Below, piece after piece: positions 1 through 7,908 of a stretch of 46,541 bases of DNA. The notes under the pieces were generated by a model, which was not told the DNA's origin, searched no databases, and worked only from the letters and a program-made list of their open reading frames with translations. The position numbers and the translations under genes were made by a program. Every line of letters starts with the position of its first letter. The first letter of the stretch is position 1. The DNA comes from Anaerolineae bacterium (GTDB lineage Bacteria > Chloroflexota > Anaerolineae > Aggregatilineales > Phototrophicaceae), in the NCBI GenBank assembly GCA_014879665.1, contig JACSRP010000107.1:1-46541 (forward strand). Reading direction: 5' to 3'.

Positions 1-74
1 TCATAAGCGGTCAACATCGTGATCGGCACGCCATCCGCTTTCATCTTCTGAAAATCGCGCACCGTATTACGCAT
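1..74 (-). CDS. panB: 3-methyl-2-oxobutanoate hydroxymethyltransferase, N-terminal fragment
   Basis: Only the first 24-25 codons lie in the window; the rest runs off the left edge. The ATG is at 74-72, and the peptide reads MRNTVRDFQKMKADG followed by PITMLTAYD. The closing T-A-Y-D matches the start of the first strand of PanB, the first committed enzyme of pantothenate synthesis, which adds a hydroxymethyl group to 2-oxoisovalerate using methylene-THF. The start codon overlaps the last codons of the upstream DUF2520-type gene (stop at 67-69), so the two are translationally coupled. The call rests on a short peptide plus this context. Confidence 0.75.
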   Translation of the reverse strand, partial: MRNTVRDFQKMKADGVPITMLTAY

Positions 75-945
75 TTTTCAAACGTCCTTTCAACAATAAG
101 TCTAGTTCTGAAATATCTGTCCCTTGCGCCGCGGAAATCGGCAGCGTAAGCCGGGCAATTACCTCATAAGCATCCAATATCTCACTATCAATCTCTGCCG
201 ACTGTAGCGCCGCCAGATGCTCAGCGATAGTGCCAGCGTCACCACGTGAAATCGGGCCGGTCAGCGCTCCGGGTAAACCATCCATCTGAATATTCTGGAT
301 CGCCGCCAGCATCAATGAATACAGCGCCCTGTGCGCTTCCGGTGTATTGATGCCCATCGTCTCGAATATAGACGCCGCTATGCTGTACATCGTTACGGTG
401 TATGCGCCAACAAAATTTAATGCCGCGTGATAAAGAGCCTTGCCGCCCGGGGGAATCACCAGAATGTGACCGGAAACTGATTCTACCAGCACCTCCAGCC
501 ATCCGCGCAGTAAACCCTCAGCTTCCAACGCAAATACCGATCCCGGCACTCTGAGCAGGGCTGTTTCTACATTGGCAAACGGGAATACCGGATGCAAACT
601 GCCAATAACTGCGCCCTGTTCTTGCAGCATATTCAAAACAGAGGCCGGCTTCGCGCCCGAAGTATGGACAATAGCTTTGCCTCCAAGCGACATTTCGACA
701 AGACTGGCCGCAACCCCGATAATTTCATCATCAGGGACAGTCAGAAAAGAGAGATCGCTGCGGCGCACTACTTCTAGGGGATCGCACACAGCATCCGCCA
801 ATACTAGTTGAGCGCAGGCTTCGGCTGAACTGTATGACCGACTGGAAATAGCCGCTATCGAATAACCGCGCTCATGCCATACACGGCTCAATGCTTTCCC
901 GACTCTGCCAGCGCCAATAAATCCTAGCGTAGGGCGCGAAATCAC
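67..945 (-). CDS. Rossmann-fold NADP-binding protein with DUF2520-type C-terminus (COG5495-like)
   Basis: A protein of 292 aa if it starts at GTG 945-943, one base after the stop of the upstream gene and behind a G-rich ribosome site. A longer reading back to 1110 would add about 55 residues lying inside the upstream gene and with no family similarity. The N-terminus (LGFIGAGRVGKALSRVW) is a Rossmann G-x-G-x-x-G nucleotide fold. The middle has a V-H-T-S-G segment and then GSLHPVFPF, typical of the COG5495 predicted dehydrogenases, followed by a helical DUF2520-like region. It is translationally coupled to panB. In the family this neighbourhood recurs and suggests a ketopantoate reductase-like role, but the family has no firmly established reaction. 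It is distinct from classic PanE. Confidence 0.85.
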   Translation of the reverse strand: MISRPTLGFIGAGRVGKALSRVWHERGYSIAAISSRSYSSAEACAQLVLADAVCDPLEVVRRSDLSFLTVPDDEIIGVAASLVEMSLGGKAIVHTSGAKPASVLNMLQEQGAVIGSLHPVFPFANVETALLRVPGSVFALEAEGLLRGWLEVLVESVSGHILVIPPGGKALYHAALNFVGAYTVTMYSIAASIFETMGINTPEAHRALYSLMLAAIQNIQMDGLPGALTGPISRGDAGTIAEHLAALQSAEIDSEILDAYEVIARLTLPISAAQGTDISELDLLLKGRLKNA

Positions 946-946
946 T

Positions 947-1756
947 TTAGACCCCCGGCGTACCCAGCGGCGTCGCCGTGGGAATCGGTTCACTAATAAA
1001 AATGGTGACTTCGCAAGATGCCCTCGCTGCATTGGCGGTATCAAAAACCACGATCCGGAAGCGATATTGGCCCGGCTCATAAAAAGAGGGGATAAGCTGC
1101 CCCAGATCACCCAGCTCTGGTACCGGTTGTGTGCCGTCTACAGCCAGCGGCGCAAAGTTCCCAAAAGTAGATGGGCCGTTCAATTCAAATTTATAGAAGG
1201 CAAAGTCCTCAGAATTTGCGGTACCGCGCACAACAATTGGTTCAAACACAATCATACCGTTACCGGGAACTTGCAGCGTGGCATTGGGCGTATCACAGCC
1301 TATTGGCGGGGGCGAGTTCGGCACTATAGTGCCGACAAACGTCGGGGTAAGCGTTGGCGTTGGCAAAATCTGGTTTGCAGGATTCACCTCGCCCAGTTGA
1401 ACCCCACTAGAATCAATACTAAATTCGCCCTCAACCGGGGCGCTGGTCGGCGTGCGAAAATCACCATCGCTTTGAATGATGGTCAGGGTTGTTGGCATGC
1501 CTCCCGTTTCACGGATGGTGGGCGCAACTACAAACTGGATGGCGACCACAAACAATAGGCCTTCTACCAGAAACACCATGACATCCAAAGCGCTGGTACG
1601 GGTAGTACGCGCCATACCGCGTTCTAATTCAAACTGGGTGCTGCGGAATGCCTGCTGCGCGCGATTGAAGCGCCAGAATTGCAGCACCAATAGCGCGCCT
1701 AAAATGATATAGAGGCCGGTTGCCCATTGTTCGATCAGGAATACGACTGCTGCCAT
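947..1756 (-). CDS. membrane-anchored exported protein with Ig-like extracellular domain
   Basis: A protein of 269 aa starting at ATG 1756-1754, eight bases after the PNP stop; an in-frame start further upstream would run into PNP. Two hydrophobic segments (about residues 6-30 and 60-82) flank a basic, glutamine-rich cytoplasmic loop. After them come a low-complexity extracellular linker rich in T, P and S (PTPTLTPTF), a beta-rich domain of about 100 residues with a conserved-looking cysteine pair, and a second T/P-rich tail. Such linkers are common in Chloroflexota surface proteins. No catalytic motif is visible and I do not recognise the function. It sits in an operon with punA, the DUF2520 gene and panB. 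Confidence 0.75.
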   Translation of the reverse strand: MAAVVFLIEQWATGLYIILGALLVLQFWRFNRAQQAFRSTQFELERGMARTTRTSALDVMVFLVEGLLFVVAIQFVVAPTIRETGGMPTTLTIIQSDGDFRTPTSAPVEGEFSIDSSGVQLGEVNPANQILPTPTLTPTFVGTIVPNSPPPIGCDTPNATLQVPGNGMIVFEPIVVRGTANSEDFAFYKFELNGPSTFGNFAPLAVDGTQPVPELGDLGQLIPSFYEPGQYRFRIVVFDTANAARASCEVTIFISEPIPTATPLGTPGV

Positions 1757-1763
1757 ACAAATA

Positions 1764-2615
1764 CTACTTTGCGCCAGCCTGAGCAAGACTCCTCAATACA
1801 CCTCGAATGATTGCGCTCATCCGCGGCACCAGCAGCTTCCCTGCCTCCAATACTTCCTCGTGGTTAGTGTCCAATGGTGTATCTATCGCATCAATACATT
1901 CATTGGTGATACCCGACATAGCGAGTACTTTCATCCCTGCATGGCGCGCGGCGATGACTTCGTGAACGGTAGACATGCCCACCGCGTCCCCGCCCAATAA
2001 CCGTATCATCCGAATTTCTGCGGGGGTTTCAAAAGTTGGGCCGGAAAGGCACATGTAAACACCCTCATGATAGGGAACATTATTCTCTTGCGCCGCCCGC
2101 AGAGCATACTGGCGAAGGTCACGATCATAGGTTTGGGACATACCCGGAAATCGTGAACCCAGCGTCTCGTCGTTTGGCCCCATCAATGGATTGTTTCCCA
2201 TCATTCCAACAAAGTTGATGTGATCGTTCAGAATCATCACATCCGCTACTTTATAGCCAGCATTCACCCCGCCAGCGGCATTGGTCAGAATTAGCGTCTC
2301 AATACCAAGGTAGTGCATTACGCGCACGGGAAATACAACCTGCTGCGGCGTATAGCCCTCGTAAAAATGCGCCCGGCCACGCTGCGTGATCACCGGGCTG
2401 CCCTCTAAAGTGCCGATCACCAATTCACCAGCATGACCGTGAACCGTTGATACTGGAAAACCGGGAATTTCGGAATAAGGAATACTGACGGCATTTTCAA
2501 CGGCATCAGCCAACCCGCCAAGGCCAGAGCCAAGCACAACGCCTACCTTTGCGGGAAACGTCGTCTGACTGCGGATAGCTTCAACAGCCGCTAGATAATC
2601 AGCGCGCTTAAACAC
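1764..2615 (-). CDS. punA: purine nucleoside phosphorylase (6-oxopurine type)
   Basis: A 283-aa protein, the usual length for trimeric PNP. It splits inosine, guanosine and their deoxy forms with phosphate into free base and (deoxy)ribose-1-phosphate. The phosphate loop GSGLGGLAD is at 29-37, RAHFYEGY at 81-88, TNAAGG at 111-116, a D-H-I-N-F stretch near 131, GPTFET at 192-197 and GMSTVHE near 213-219. The asparagine of SGITNE (residue 238) corresponds to the residue that favours 6-oxopurines over adenine. The start is GTG 2615, just after a strong AGGAGGG ribosome site. It lies beside a molybdenum hydroxylase operon, consistent with feeding hypoxanthine/guanine to oxidation or salvage. Confidence 0.96.
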   Translation of the reverse strand: MFKRADYLAAVEAIRSQTTFPAKVGVVLGSGLGGLADAVENAVSIPYSEIPGFPVSTVHGHAGELVIGTLEGSPVITQRGRAHFYEGYTPQQVVFPVRVMHYLGIETLILTNAAGGVNAGYKVADVMILNDHINFVGMMGNNPLMGPNDETLGSRFPGMSQTYDRDLRQYALRAAQENNVPYHEGVYMCLSGPTFETPAEIRMIRLLGGDAVGMSTVHEVIAARHAGMKVLAMSGITNECIDAIDTPLDTNHEEVLEAGKLLVPRMSAIIRGVLRSLAQAGAK

Positions 2616-2764
2616 ATGCCCTCCTCTGGACGTAAAATAACGCTATTAGGTTCCGTTATGGCTAAGCGTTTTGAGCGAGAAAGATCGCTATATTTGTTCG
2701 TACCTCATCCTGAACGCAGATCGAGATGTGTAGATGGCGCTTAGCCCCGCGCCCGTCTATTATA
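2616..2764 (-). promoter_or_regulatory. structured leader and -10 box upstream of punA
   Basis: A gene-free stretch between mocA and punA. A perfect TATAAT -10 box on the minus strand lies at 2764-2759; I see no good -35. The predicted leader of about 137 nt contains a 9-bp closing stem (2738-2746 with 2660-2668), an inner AGCGA/TCGCT hairpin (2685-2689 with 2674-2678) and a TAACG/CGTTA hairpin (2654-2658 with 2638-2642) that ends about 15 bases before the ribosome site. It does not match the purine riboswitch core as I know it. It may be an uncharacterised cis-regulatory RNA. Confidence 0.4.
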
Positions 2765-2838
2765 CTCGACGCAATGCTCAGGGGCATGACACAGCATAAC
2801 TTCTAGGCGGTAAACACACATGGCAGCAGTTACACAAA

Positions 2839-3465
2839 TTATGCGAACCCTGCTCGCTTGCGTTCCACCTCATATTCCTGTGGCGTATCCATATCGCGCA
2901 GAATGCTATCGTTATTTACAGGCACATAGTTTATCTCAGCAGCATGCCGGTTAATCACCTCACGCGCAGTAGCCCCGTCCGGCAGCGCCAATAACTCTGC
3001 CCAGAGGCGGCGATCAAGCAGCATTGGATGGCCGCGCCGCATTTCAAAACTGGGCATTACGATAAGACTATGATCGCGCCAATACGTCTGAATAATTTGA
3101 GCCACAATGGGCGACTGAATCTGAGGCTGATCGCCAAGTACCACAATCGCCGCTGAGATTTCCACTGGAAGCGCGCGCAGTCCTGCTTGTATCGAGCGCA
3201 GCATTTCACCGTTAGCAAAGTCATAATTGCGGGCAAATTGCACGTCAAAACCAACCGTTTCTCGCGCCACCGCCTCAGCCTGATGTCCGGTCACGACGAC
3301 AATACTCGCTAATCCCGCATGCCGAAGCTGATCCAGAATATGCGCTAAAACACTGCGATTATTTCCCCACGGCAGCAGCGCCTTCATCGTACCCATCCGC
3401 GAGCTTAACCCCGCTGCTAGGACGACAGCCGCAACTTGAGCAGTACTAGACTCCGCCAACGCCAT
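2839..3465 (-). CDS. mocA: MocA-type molybdenum cofactor cytidylyltransferase
   Basis: A 208-aa nucleotidyltransferase of the GT-A fold. The N-terminal signature LAAGLSSRMG, followed by K and LLPWG (residues 17-33), binds the nucleotide. VLGDQPQI near residue 110 carries the metal-binding Asp, and RRGHPML follows near 145. This family transfers CMP from CTP to molybdopterin to make the MCD cofactor used by xanthine-dehydrogenase-family enzymes. The start ATG overlaps the last 20 bases of the molybdopterin-binding subunit gene, so the maturation factor is made together with its client enzyme. A general sugar-nucleotide transferase is a less likely reading because of this context. Confidence 0.88.
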   Translation of the reverse strand: MALAESSTAQVAAVVLAAGLSSRMGTMKALLPWGNNRSVLAHILDQLRHAGLASIVVVTGHQAEAVARETVGFDVQFARNYDFANGEMLRSIQAGLRALPVEISAAIVVLGDQPQIQSPIVAQIIQTYWRDHSLIVMPSFEMRRGHPMLLDRRLWAELLALPDGATAREVINRHAAEINYVPVNNDSILRDMDTPQEYEVERKRAGFA

Positions 3466-5680
3466 GCGCCCTCAACGCGGCCACCACGCGATCTGGCACC
3501 AGCGGCAGCGCATCAATCCATACGCCGGTTGCATCTTTTACCGCGGCAGCAATTGCCGGCCCTAGAGGAATAAACGGCATTTCAGCCATGCCGCGCGCAC
3601 CCCACGGGCCAATCGGATCGGCATACTCAAGAATCACCGACTTCACTTCGATAGGAATATCCAACACTGTCGGGATGAGATAGTTCGACAAAAATGGATT
3701 GCGGATGCGGCCTTTGTCTGAAATCAGATGTTCCATCACCGCATATCCCAGCGCCTGAATCACGGCGCCCTCAATCTGCCCCTGCACTAGCTGCGGGTTA
3801 ATTGCCCTGCCAACATCATCCGCGCTGACAACTCTCCGAACAAAAATCTGCCCGGTATCAATATCTACTTCAACTTCAACCGCCTGCGCCACATAGCCAT
3901 AGGCAAAATTCGGCTCTGATTTTCCAGTCATCGGATCGTACATGCTGGTTTTCGGCGGGCGATACTGGTAAGTTGCGCGGGCTGGGCGTTCTTCAGCCTT
4001 CCATGCTTCTAGCGCACGTTCGGATGCGCCTTTAATTGCATTGCCCGCCATAAATGTCATACGCGAAGCCGAAGCACTTCCTGCCGTCTGCGTCTCAGCG
4101 GTGTCATGAGTCAAAAGCTGAACCCGCTTTAGAGGAACCCCAACCGCTTCGGCAGCCATCTGTGACATTACAGTATGTGCGCCCTGCCCCACGTCGGCAC
4201 CACCATGACGAACAATGACCTGTTCAATTTTATCGGCGCCGAACAGCTCCACAGTTGCCCAGCTTTGCTCAGGAAAGCCAAAGCTGTAACCAACATTTTT
4301 ATAGCCACAGGCAAAGCCGATGCCGCGGCGCAGCGATGAATTTGAAGGTTGTTCTAATGTTGTTGGTCGCCACAATCCGTTCTCTGGTTTCCAATAACTT
4401 TCAAGCGCAGCCTTCTCAATCACACGGGGCATAGTGACCCCTAATGGAAGCGGCGTCCCCACCGATGTAATACTGCCCTCATCAACGCTGTTTATGAGCC
4501 GGATCGCAATAGGATCCATCCCTAACGCATCGGCAAGTCGATTCATCATGCCTTCAGCGGCAAATGCGGCTTGAGGCGCGCCAAAACCGCGGAATGCGCC
4601 CGTGCAAATGTTGTTGGTCAGCACCGCGTAGGTATCTACATTGCAATTCGGCACTTCATAGGGCCCGGTCGCCATCAAGTTAGCGTTGGCAAGTACTTTA
4701 GTTGAGGTGTAGTTGTAGGGGCCAGCATCACCAATAATACGCGCCTCAATCGCCACCAACTTACCCTCACGGGTTGCGCCCCATTTTGCGTGTATGCTTA
4801 CCGGATGTCGCTTGTGATGGTATTGTATCGATTCCTCACGGCTCCAGATGATTTTCACCGGGCGCTGCAATTTATGCACCGCCAGCGCCAGAATAATCTG
4901 CACGCTCATATCTTCACGGCCACCGAATGCGCCACCAATGGCCGGGTAAATCACCCGTACTGCTTCAAGCGGCAAATCTAGCGCGTGGGCAATTAAACCC
5001 TGATCTTCATGCGTCCATTGTCCGGCGACGACCACCGTCACCCGTTCCGCCTCATCAATATAGCCGACTCCGGCTTCCGGCTGTAGAAAGGCGTGTTCCT
5101 GATAACCGGTTTCGTAGTCCCCTTCAATAATCACATCTGCCAGCTCAAAACCAGCCTGAACATCGCCATAACGGATGCGATAATGACATAGAATATTATT
5201 CGGATTCTCTTCGCGGATTAGCGGGGAATCGTCGCTCATCGCCGCGTCCATATCGAATACAGTTGGCAGATCTTCGTATTCAATCTGGATCAACCGGACA
5301 CCTTCAGCGGCAATTGCTTCAGTTTCCGCAACCACCAATGCCACCATATCCATGTAACAGCGAACACGATCGTCTCCGGTAATACCGCTGCTGCTGCCCG
5401 GTCCACATAGCACCGGCTGATCTTTTGCCATCAAGCCGTATTCATTGACCGGTACATCTTTAGCCGTAAAGACGCGGTGAACGCCGGGCAGCAGCTCAGC
5501 AGCAGTAGTATCTACTGACAGGATACGTGCATGAGGCCGGTCACTAAAGCGAATTTTCATCCAGAGTTGATCAGGCATGTCAATATCACCAGGATATGGC
5601 GCTGCACCGGTTACCTTGGCAACAGCGTCCATCCGTTTGATATTCTGTCCAATGACGGCATTATTCTGTTTGTTATTCAT
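3446..5680 (-). CDS. xanthine dehydrogenase-family molybdopterin-binding subunit
   Basis: A 744-aa large subunit of a molybdenum hydroxylase. The N-terminal a/b hammerhead domain (about 15-130) contains KVTGAAPYPGDI. The cofactor domains carry GGAFGGRED (249-257), TGAFRGFGAPQ (360-370) and GGADVGQG in the second half. Near the C-terminus, GMAEMP provides the catalytic glutamate (E700). The loop lacks the CSFR motif of CO dehydrogenase, so it belongs to the xanthine/aldehyde/heteroaromatic group. A purine substrate is inferred from PNP nearby and cannot be read from the motifs alone. It pairs with the FAD/[2Fe-2S] subunit encoded upstream, from which it is separated by a membrane protein and a nucleosidase-like protein. 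Confidence 0.93.
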   Translation of the reverse strand: MNNKQNNAVIGQNIKRMDAVAKVTGAAPYPGDIDMPDQLWMKIRFSDRPHARILSVDTTAAELLPGVHRVFTAKDVPVNEYGLMAKDQPVLCGPGSSSGITGDDRVRCYMDMVALVVAETEAIAAEGVRLIQIEYEDLPTVFDMDAAMSDDSPLIREENPNNILCHYRIRYGDVQAGFELADVIIEGDYETGYQEHAFLQPEAGVGYIDEAERVTVVVAGQWTHEDQGLIAHALDLPLEAVRVIYPAIGGAFGGREDMSVQIILALAVHKLQRPVKIIWSREESIQYHHKRHPVSIHAKWGATREGKLVAIEARIIGDAGPYNYTSTKVLANANLMATGPYEVPNCNVDTYAVLTNNICTGAFRGFGAPQAAFAAEGMMNRLADALGMDPIAIRLINSVDEGSITSVGTPLPLGVTMPRVIEKAALESYWKPENGLWRPTTLEQPSNSSLRRGIGFACGYKNVGYSFGFPEQSWATVELFGADKIEQVIVRHGGADVGQGAHTVMSQMAAEAVGVPLKRVQLLTHDTAETQTAGSASASRMTFMAGNAIKGASERALEAWKAEERPARATYQYRPPKTSMYDPMTGKSEPNFAYGYVAQAVEVEVDIDTGQIFVRRVVSADDVGRAINPQLVQGQIEGAVIQALGYAVMEHLISDKGRIRNPFLSNYLIPTVLDIPIEVKSVILEYADPIGPWGARGMAEMPFIPLGPAIAAAVKDATGVWIDALPLVPDRVVAALRAHGVGGV

Positions 5681-5700
5681 AGGATGTAAATCCGAAAACG

Positions 5701-7482
5701 TCAGGCGAGAGGTGACACAACGCCATTATTCCCATAGGTCTGTCGAGTTCCCATTAACCGCTGCGTTTCACGCTCAAAGATACGCTGAAGGATGGCAACC
5801 GCTGAGGCATAGGTTGCATCAATGCCAGTATAGCTCAGGTTTCCCGCCCCAAGGTTATGTCCTTTTGTGAACGGAGTATCCGAAGCATAGTGCAAAAAGC
5901 CAACATCAAATGGCGCGGCATATAAATTGACAATCTCATTTTGAGGGTGTCGCTTCGGGCGAACTGCTTCATACACGGCTGAGAGATAAGGGCCTGCTTC
6001 CATCTCGATCACCGTGTAACCTTCACGATAAAACACTTCCATATAGCGCGGATTTTGCAAGAATGTGCCGGGCGCGCTGATCGCCTTCTGATTATCCAGC
6101 ACCATACTGTAGGTCAAATGTGGCGCCACCCGCTGCGCCGAAAAACAATTCTCAAACATATAAGTGTTCTGCGAATGCTCATCATGCACTACATTGCAGA
6201 TCACCACATCCCCAATACGGCCATTTAACGTCGCCGCTTTGCCCATAACGTATACGCCAAGCAAATGCGCCGCGCGTTCCGTCAGCCGGGTTAAGAGTTC
6301 ATAGGCAGCTAACCCCAGCGGGTAATCAACATTCACAATAACGGCGTCGCTGGCAGCAAGAATTTCAGGGTTGATGCCAATAAGCGCGCGCGGATCGATC
6401 CAATCTGTACGCAGGCGATTGACTTCAATGACTTGCGTCTCAAGATCAGATCCATGCCGGCTGGGTACTCGTTGAATGCCGAGCGCAGCCTCCGAATCAC
6501 GGTAGCGCTCTCGCGCAGCCACATCGTCACTCAGATATTTCTTGAGGACGTAATACAAGAAGTTATTCTTGTGTGTTGCGCCGCCATCAGCCTCAATTTC
6601 ACGATATTCACGCAGCAATCCCTCGTGCTCACGCGCTTCAATATAGGCGATTAACTCCGGCTCTACGCGCAAAGCAAAGCCAGTCATCAGGTTAGTCAAG
6701 GAATGCGTGTTTGAAGAGATAAAATAAATTGGTCGCTCGTCCAGATCAACCGGTGGATCGGTATGTTTACGCAGATAAGTATTCAGGTCTTCCCACCAGT
6801 AAGCAGTAGCGCGGCGATAATCCGCCAGTGAGCCAGCTATCTGGCGCAGGCCGATCTGCTTTTTATGCGCGGCCATCTTGCTCAAAATTGGCAGTAAGCG
6901 CGACCCCCATACGATCTCAAGGCGCTTCAAATCTTCTTCATCTACCTGCAAGATCGCCGCCAGCACTTGGCGCTGGCTTTCGCCTAAAGGTTCAACAACA
7001 TCTGCATTCTGGCTAAGAAACGCGCGCGCAGCAGGAGATTGCAGCAGAAGATGCAGCTTATTCCATTCAATTTGATAAGCAGTCAGCATTGGGATGAGAT
7101 CATCAATATCTGACCGGCTGGCGATAAATACTGCCAGCGTATGCTCTCCATCAAAATGCATCCGCCGCCTGCGAACCGGAGCATAGACCTGCTCCCATTC
7201 ATTCACTGAATAATGGGCATCAAGAAAGGATTTTTCAATTTGCCCTAAGATGACGTAATCAACGTCTACGATACAGGCCGGAAGGCGCAAGCTGGTATAA
7301 ATAATGGCGGAAATATCTGGCAGCGGGCTTCGCGCCTTCACATGCAGCGAGCTTTCCATCGCCATGTGGGCCTCAGCCAGCGTTTCCAACTGAATAGTAT
7401 GAGTGGAACGCAGCAGCGAATAATACGTGCGCATGTACAGTTCAATTTCTTCGCTGCCGGTCTTTGGAACCGTACGATCCAT
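5701..7482 (-). CDS. large protein with nucleoside phosphorylase/AMP-nucleosidase-like C-terminal half
   Basis: A protein of 593 aa starting at ATG 7482 behind AGAGGA. I do not recognise the full-length family. The N-terminal ~360 residues are mainly helical, with a short RPIYFISSNTHS strand-turn near 250-260. The C-terminal part resembles the nucleoside phosphorylase/AMP nucleosidase fold: a VNVDYPLGLAAY strand-loop-helix (about 384-394), NGRIGDVVI (420-428), IEMEA (492-496, with a glutamate placed like the ribose-binding one) and ASDTP (533-537, with an aspartate placed like the catalytic purine-protonating one), then a glycine/asparagine loop and a terminal helix. It lies 20 bp before the molybdopterin subunit gene. 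A nucleoside or nucleotide N-glycosidase/phosphorylase acting upstream of the hydroxylase is plausible but unproven. Confidence 0.6.
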   Translation of the reverse strand: MDRTVPKTGSEEIELYMRTYYSLLRSTHTIQLETLAEAHMAMESSLHVKARSPLPDISAIIYTSLRLPACIVDVDYVILGQIEKSFLDAHYSVNEWEQVYAPVRRRRMHFDGEHTLAVFIASRSDIDDLIPMLTAYQIEWNKLHLLLQSPAARAFLSQNADVVEPLGESQRQVLAAILQVDEEDLKRLEIVWGSRLLPILSKMAAHKKQIGLRQIAGSLADYRRATAYWWEDLNTYLRKHTDPPVDLDERPIYFISSNTHSLTNLMTGFALRVEPELIAYIEAREHEGLLREYREIEADGGATHKNNFLYYVLKKYLSDDVAARERYRDSEAALGIQRVPSRHGSDLETQVIEVNRLRTDWIDPRALIGINPEILAASDAVIVNVDYPLGLAAYELLTRLTERAAHLLGVYVMGKAATLNGRIGDVVICNVVHDEHSQNTYMFENCFSAQRVAPHLTYSMVLDNQKAISAPGTFLQNPRYMEVFYREGYTVIEMEAGPYLSAVYEAVRPKRHPQNEIVNLYAAPFDVGFLHYASDTPFTKGHNLGAGNLSYTGIDATYASAVAILQRIFERETQRLMGTRQTYGNNGVVSPLA

Positions 7483-7524
7483 CAAATCCTCTTTTAACTT
7501 GAATTTGCAGTTGCGTATCCGCTG

Positions 7525-7908
7525 CTAGTTTCGCCGCACATCTTTCATCTGGCGGTTGATCTTCCGCTGCCGAACGCGATCCATCCGCTTCTGTTCCTGC
7601 ATTTGAACACGTTCTTTCGCCAGATCTGATTCTTTCACATTGATCGCCCGCTTCGGGGCAAACAAGGCTACGATAAGTGCCGCCGTTGCGCCTAGTACAA
7701 GGAAGATAATGATCGTAAACAGCCAGTGAACTAATTGTGGATCAGTGCCACGTGTCGTGAAACCGCGAAAATTGGCTTTAGAAAACGCGATGACAGCTGG
7801 CGCTACCGCATATGAAATAACCAGCAGCGCGATAATCAATCCCAACCCTAGAGCCGGCCATAAGCCCCGCTTACTTTTCTTCTTAGCAATCGTTACCTGA
7901 CTGGTCAT
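7525..7908 (-). CDS. small two-helix membrane protein with basic coiled C-tail
   Basis: A protein of 127 aa. A lysine-rich N-terminus is followed by two transmembrane helices (about 17-41 and 62-83) joined by an external loop of about 20 residues. The cytoplasmic tail is highly charged and rich in R, K, Q and M, and is probably a single helix. No family is recognised. The start overlaps the stop of the FAD/[2Fe-2S] subunit as ATGA, so it is firmly inside the hydroxylase operon. It could be a membrane tether for the enzyme or an unrelated passenger; the sequence does not decide. Confidence 0.7.
   Translation of the reverse strand: MTSQVTIAKKKSKRGLWPALGLGLIIALLVISYAVAPAVIAFSKANFRGFTTRGTDPQLVHWLFTIIIFLVLGATAALIVALFAPKRAINVKESDLAKERVQMQEQKRMDRVRQRKINRQMKDVRRN

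Noticed and set aside
2616..2764. Guanine/adenine riboswitch before punA
   Set aside because: The leader is structured, but the three-way junction core of the purine aptamer is not recognisable.
5701..7482. Classic AMP nucleosidase (amn)
   Set aside because: Only the C-terminal half has the landmarks; the N-terminal ~360 residues and overall length do not match Amn.
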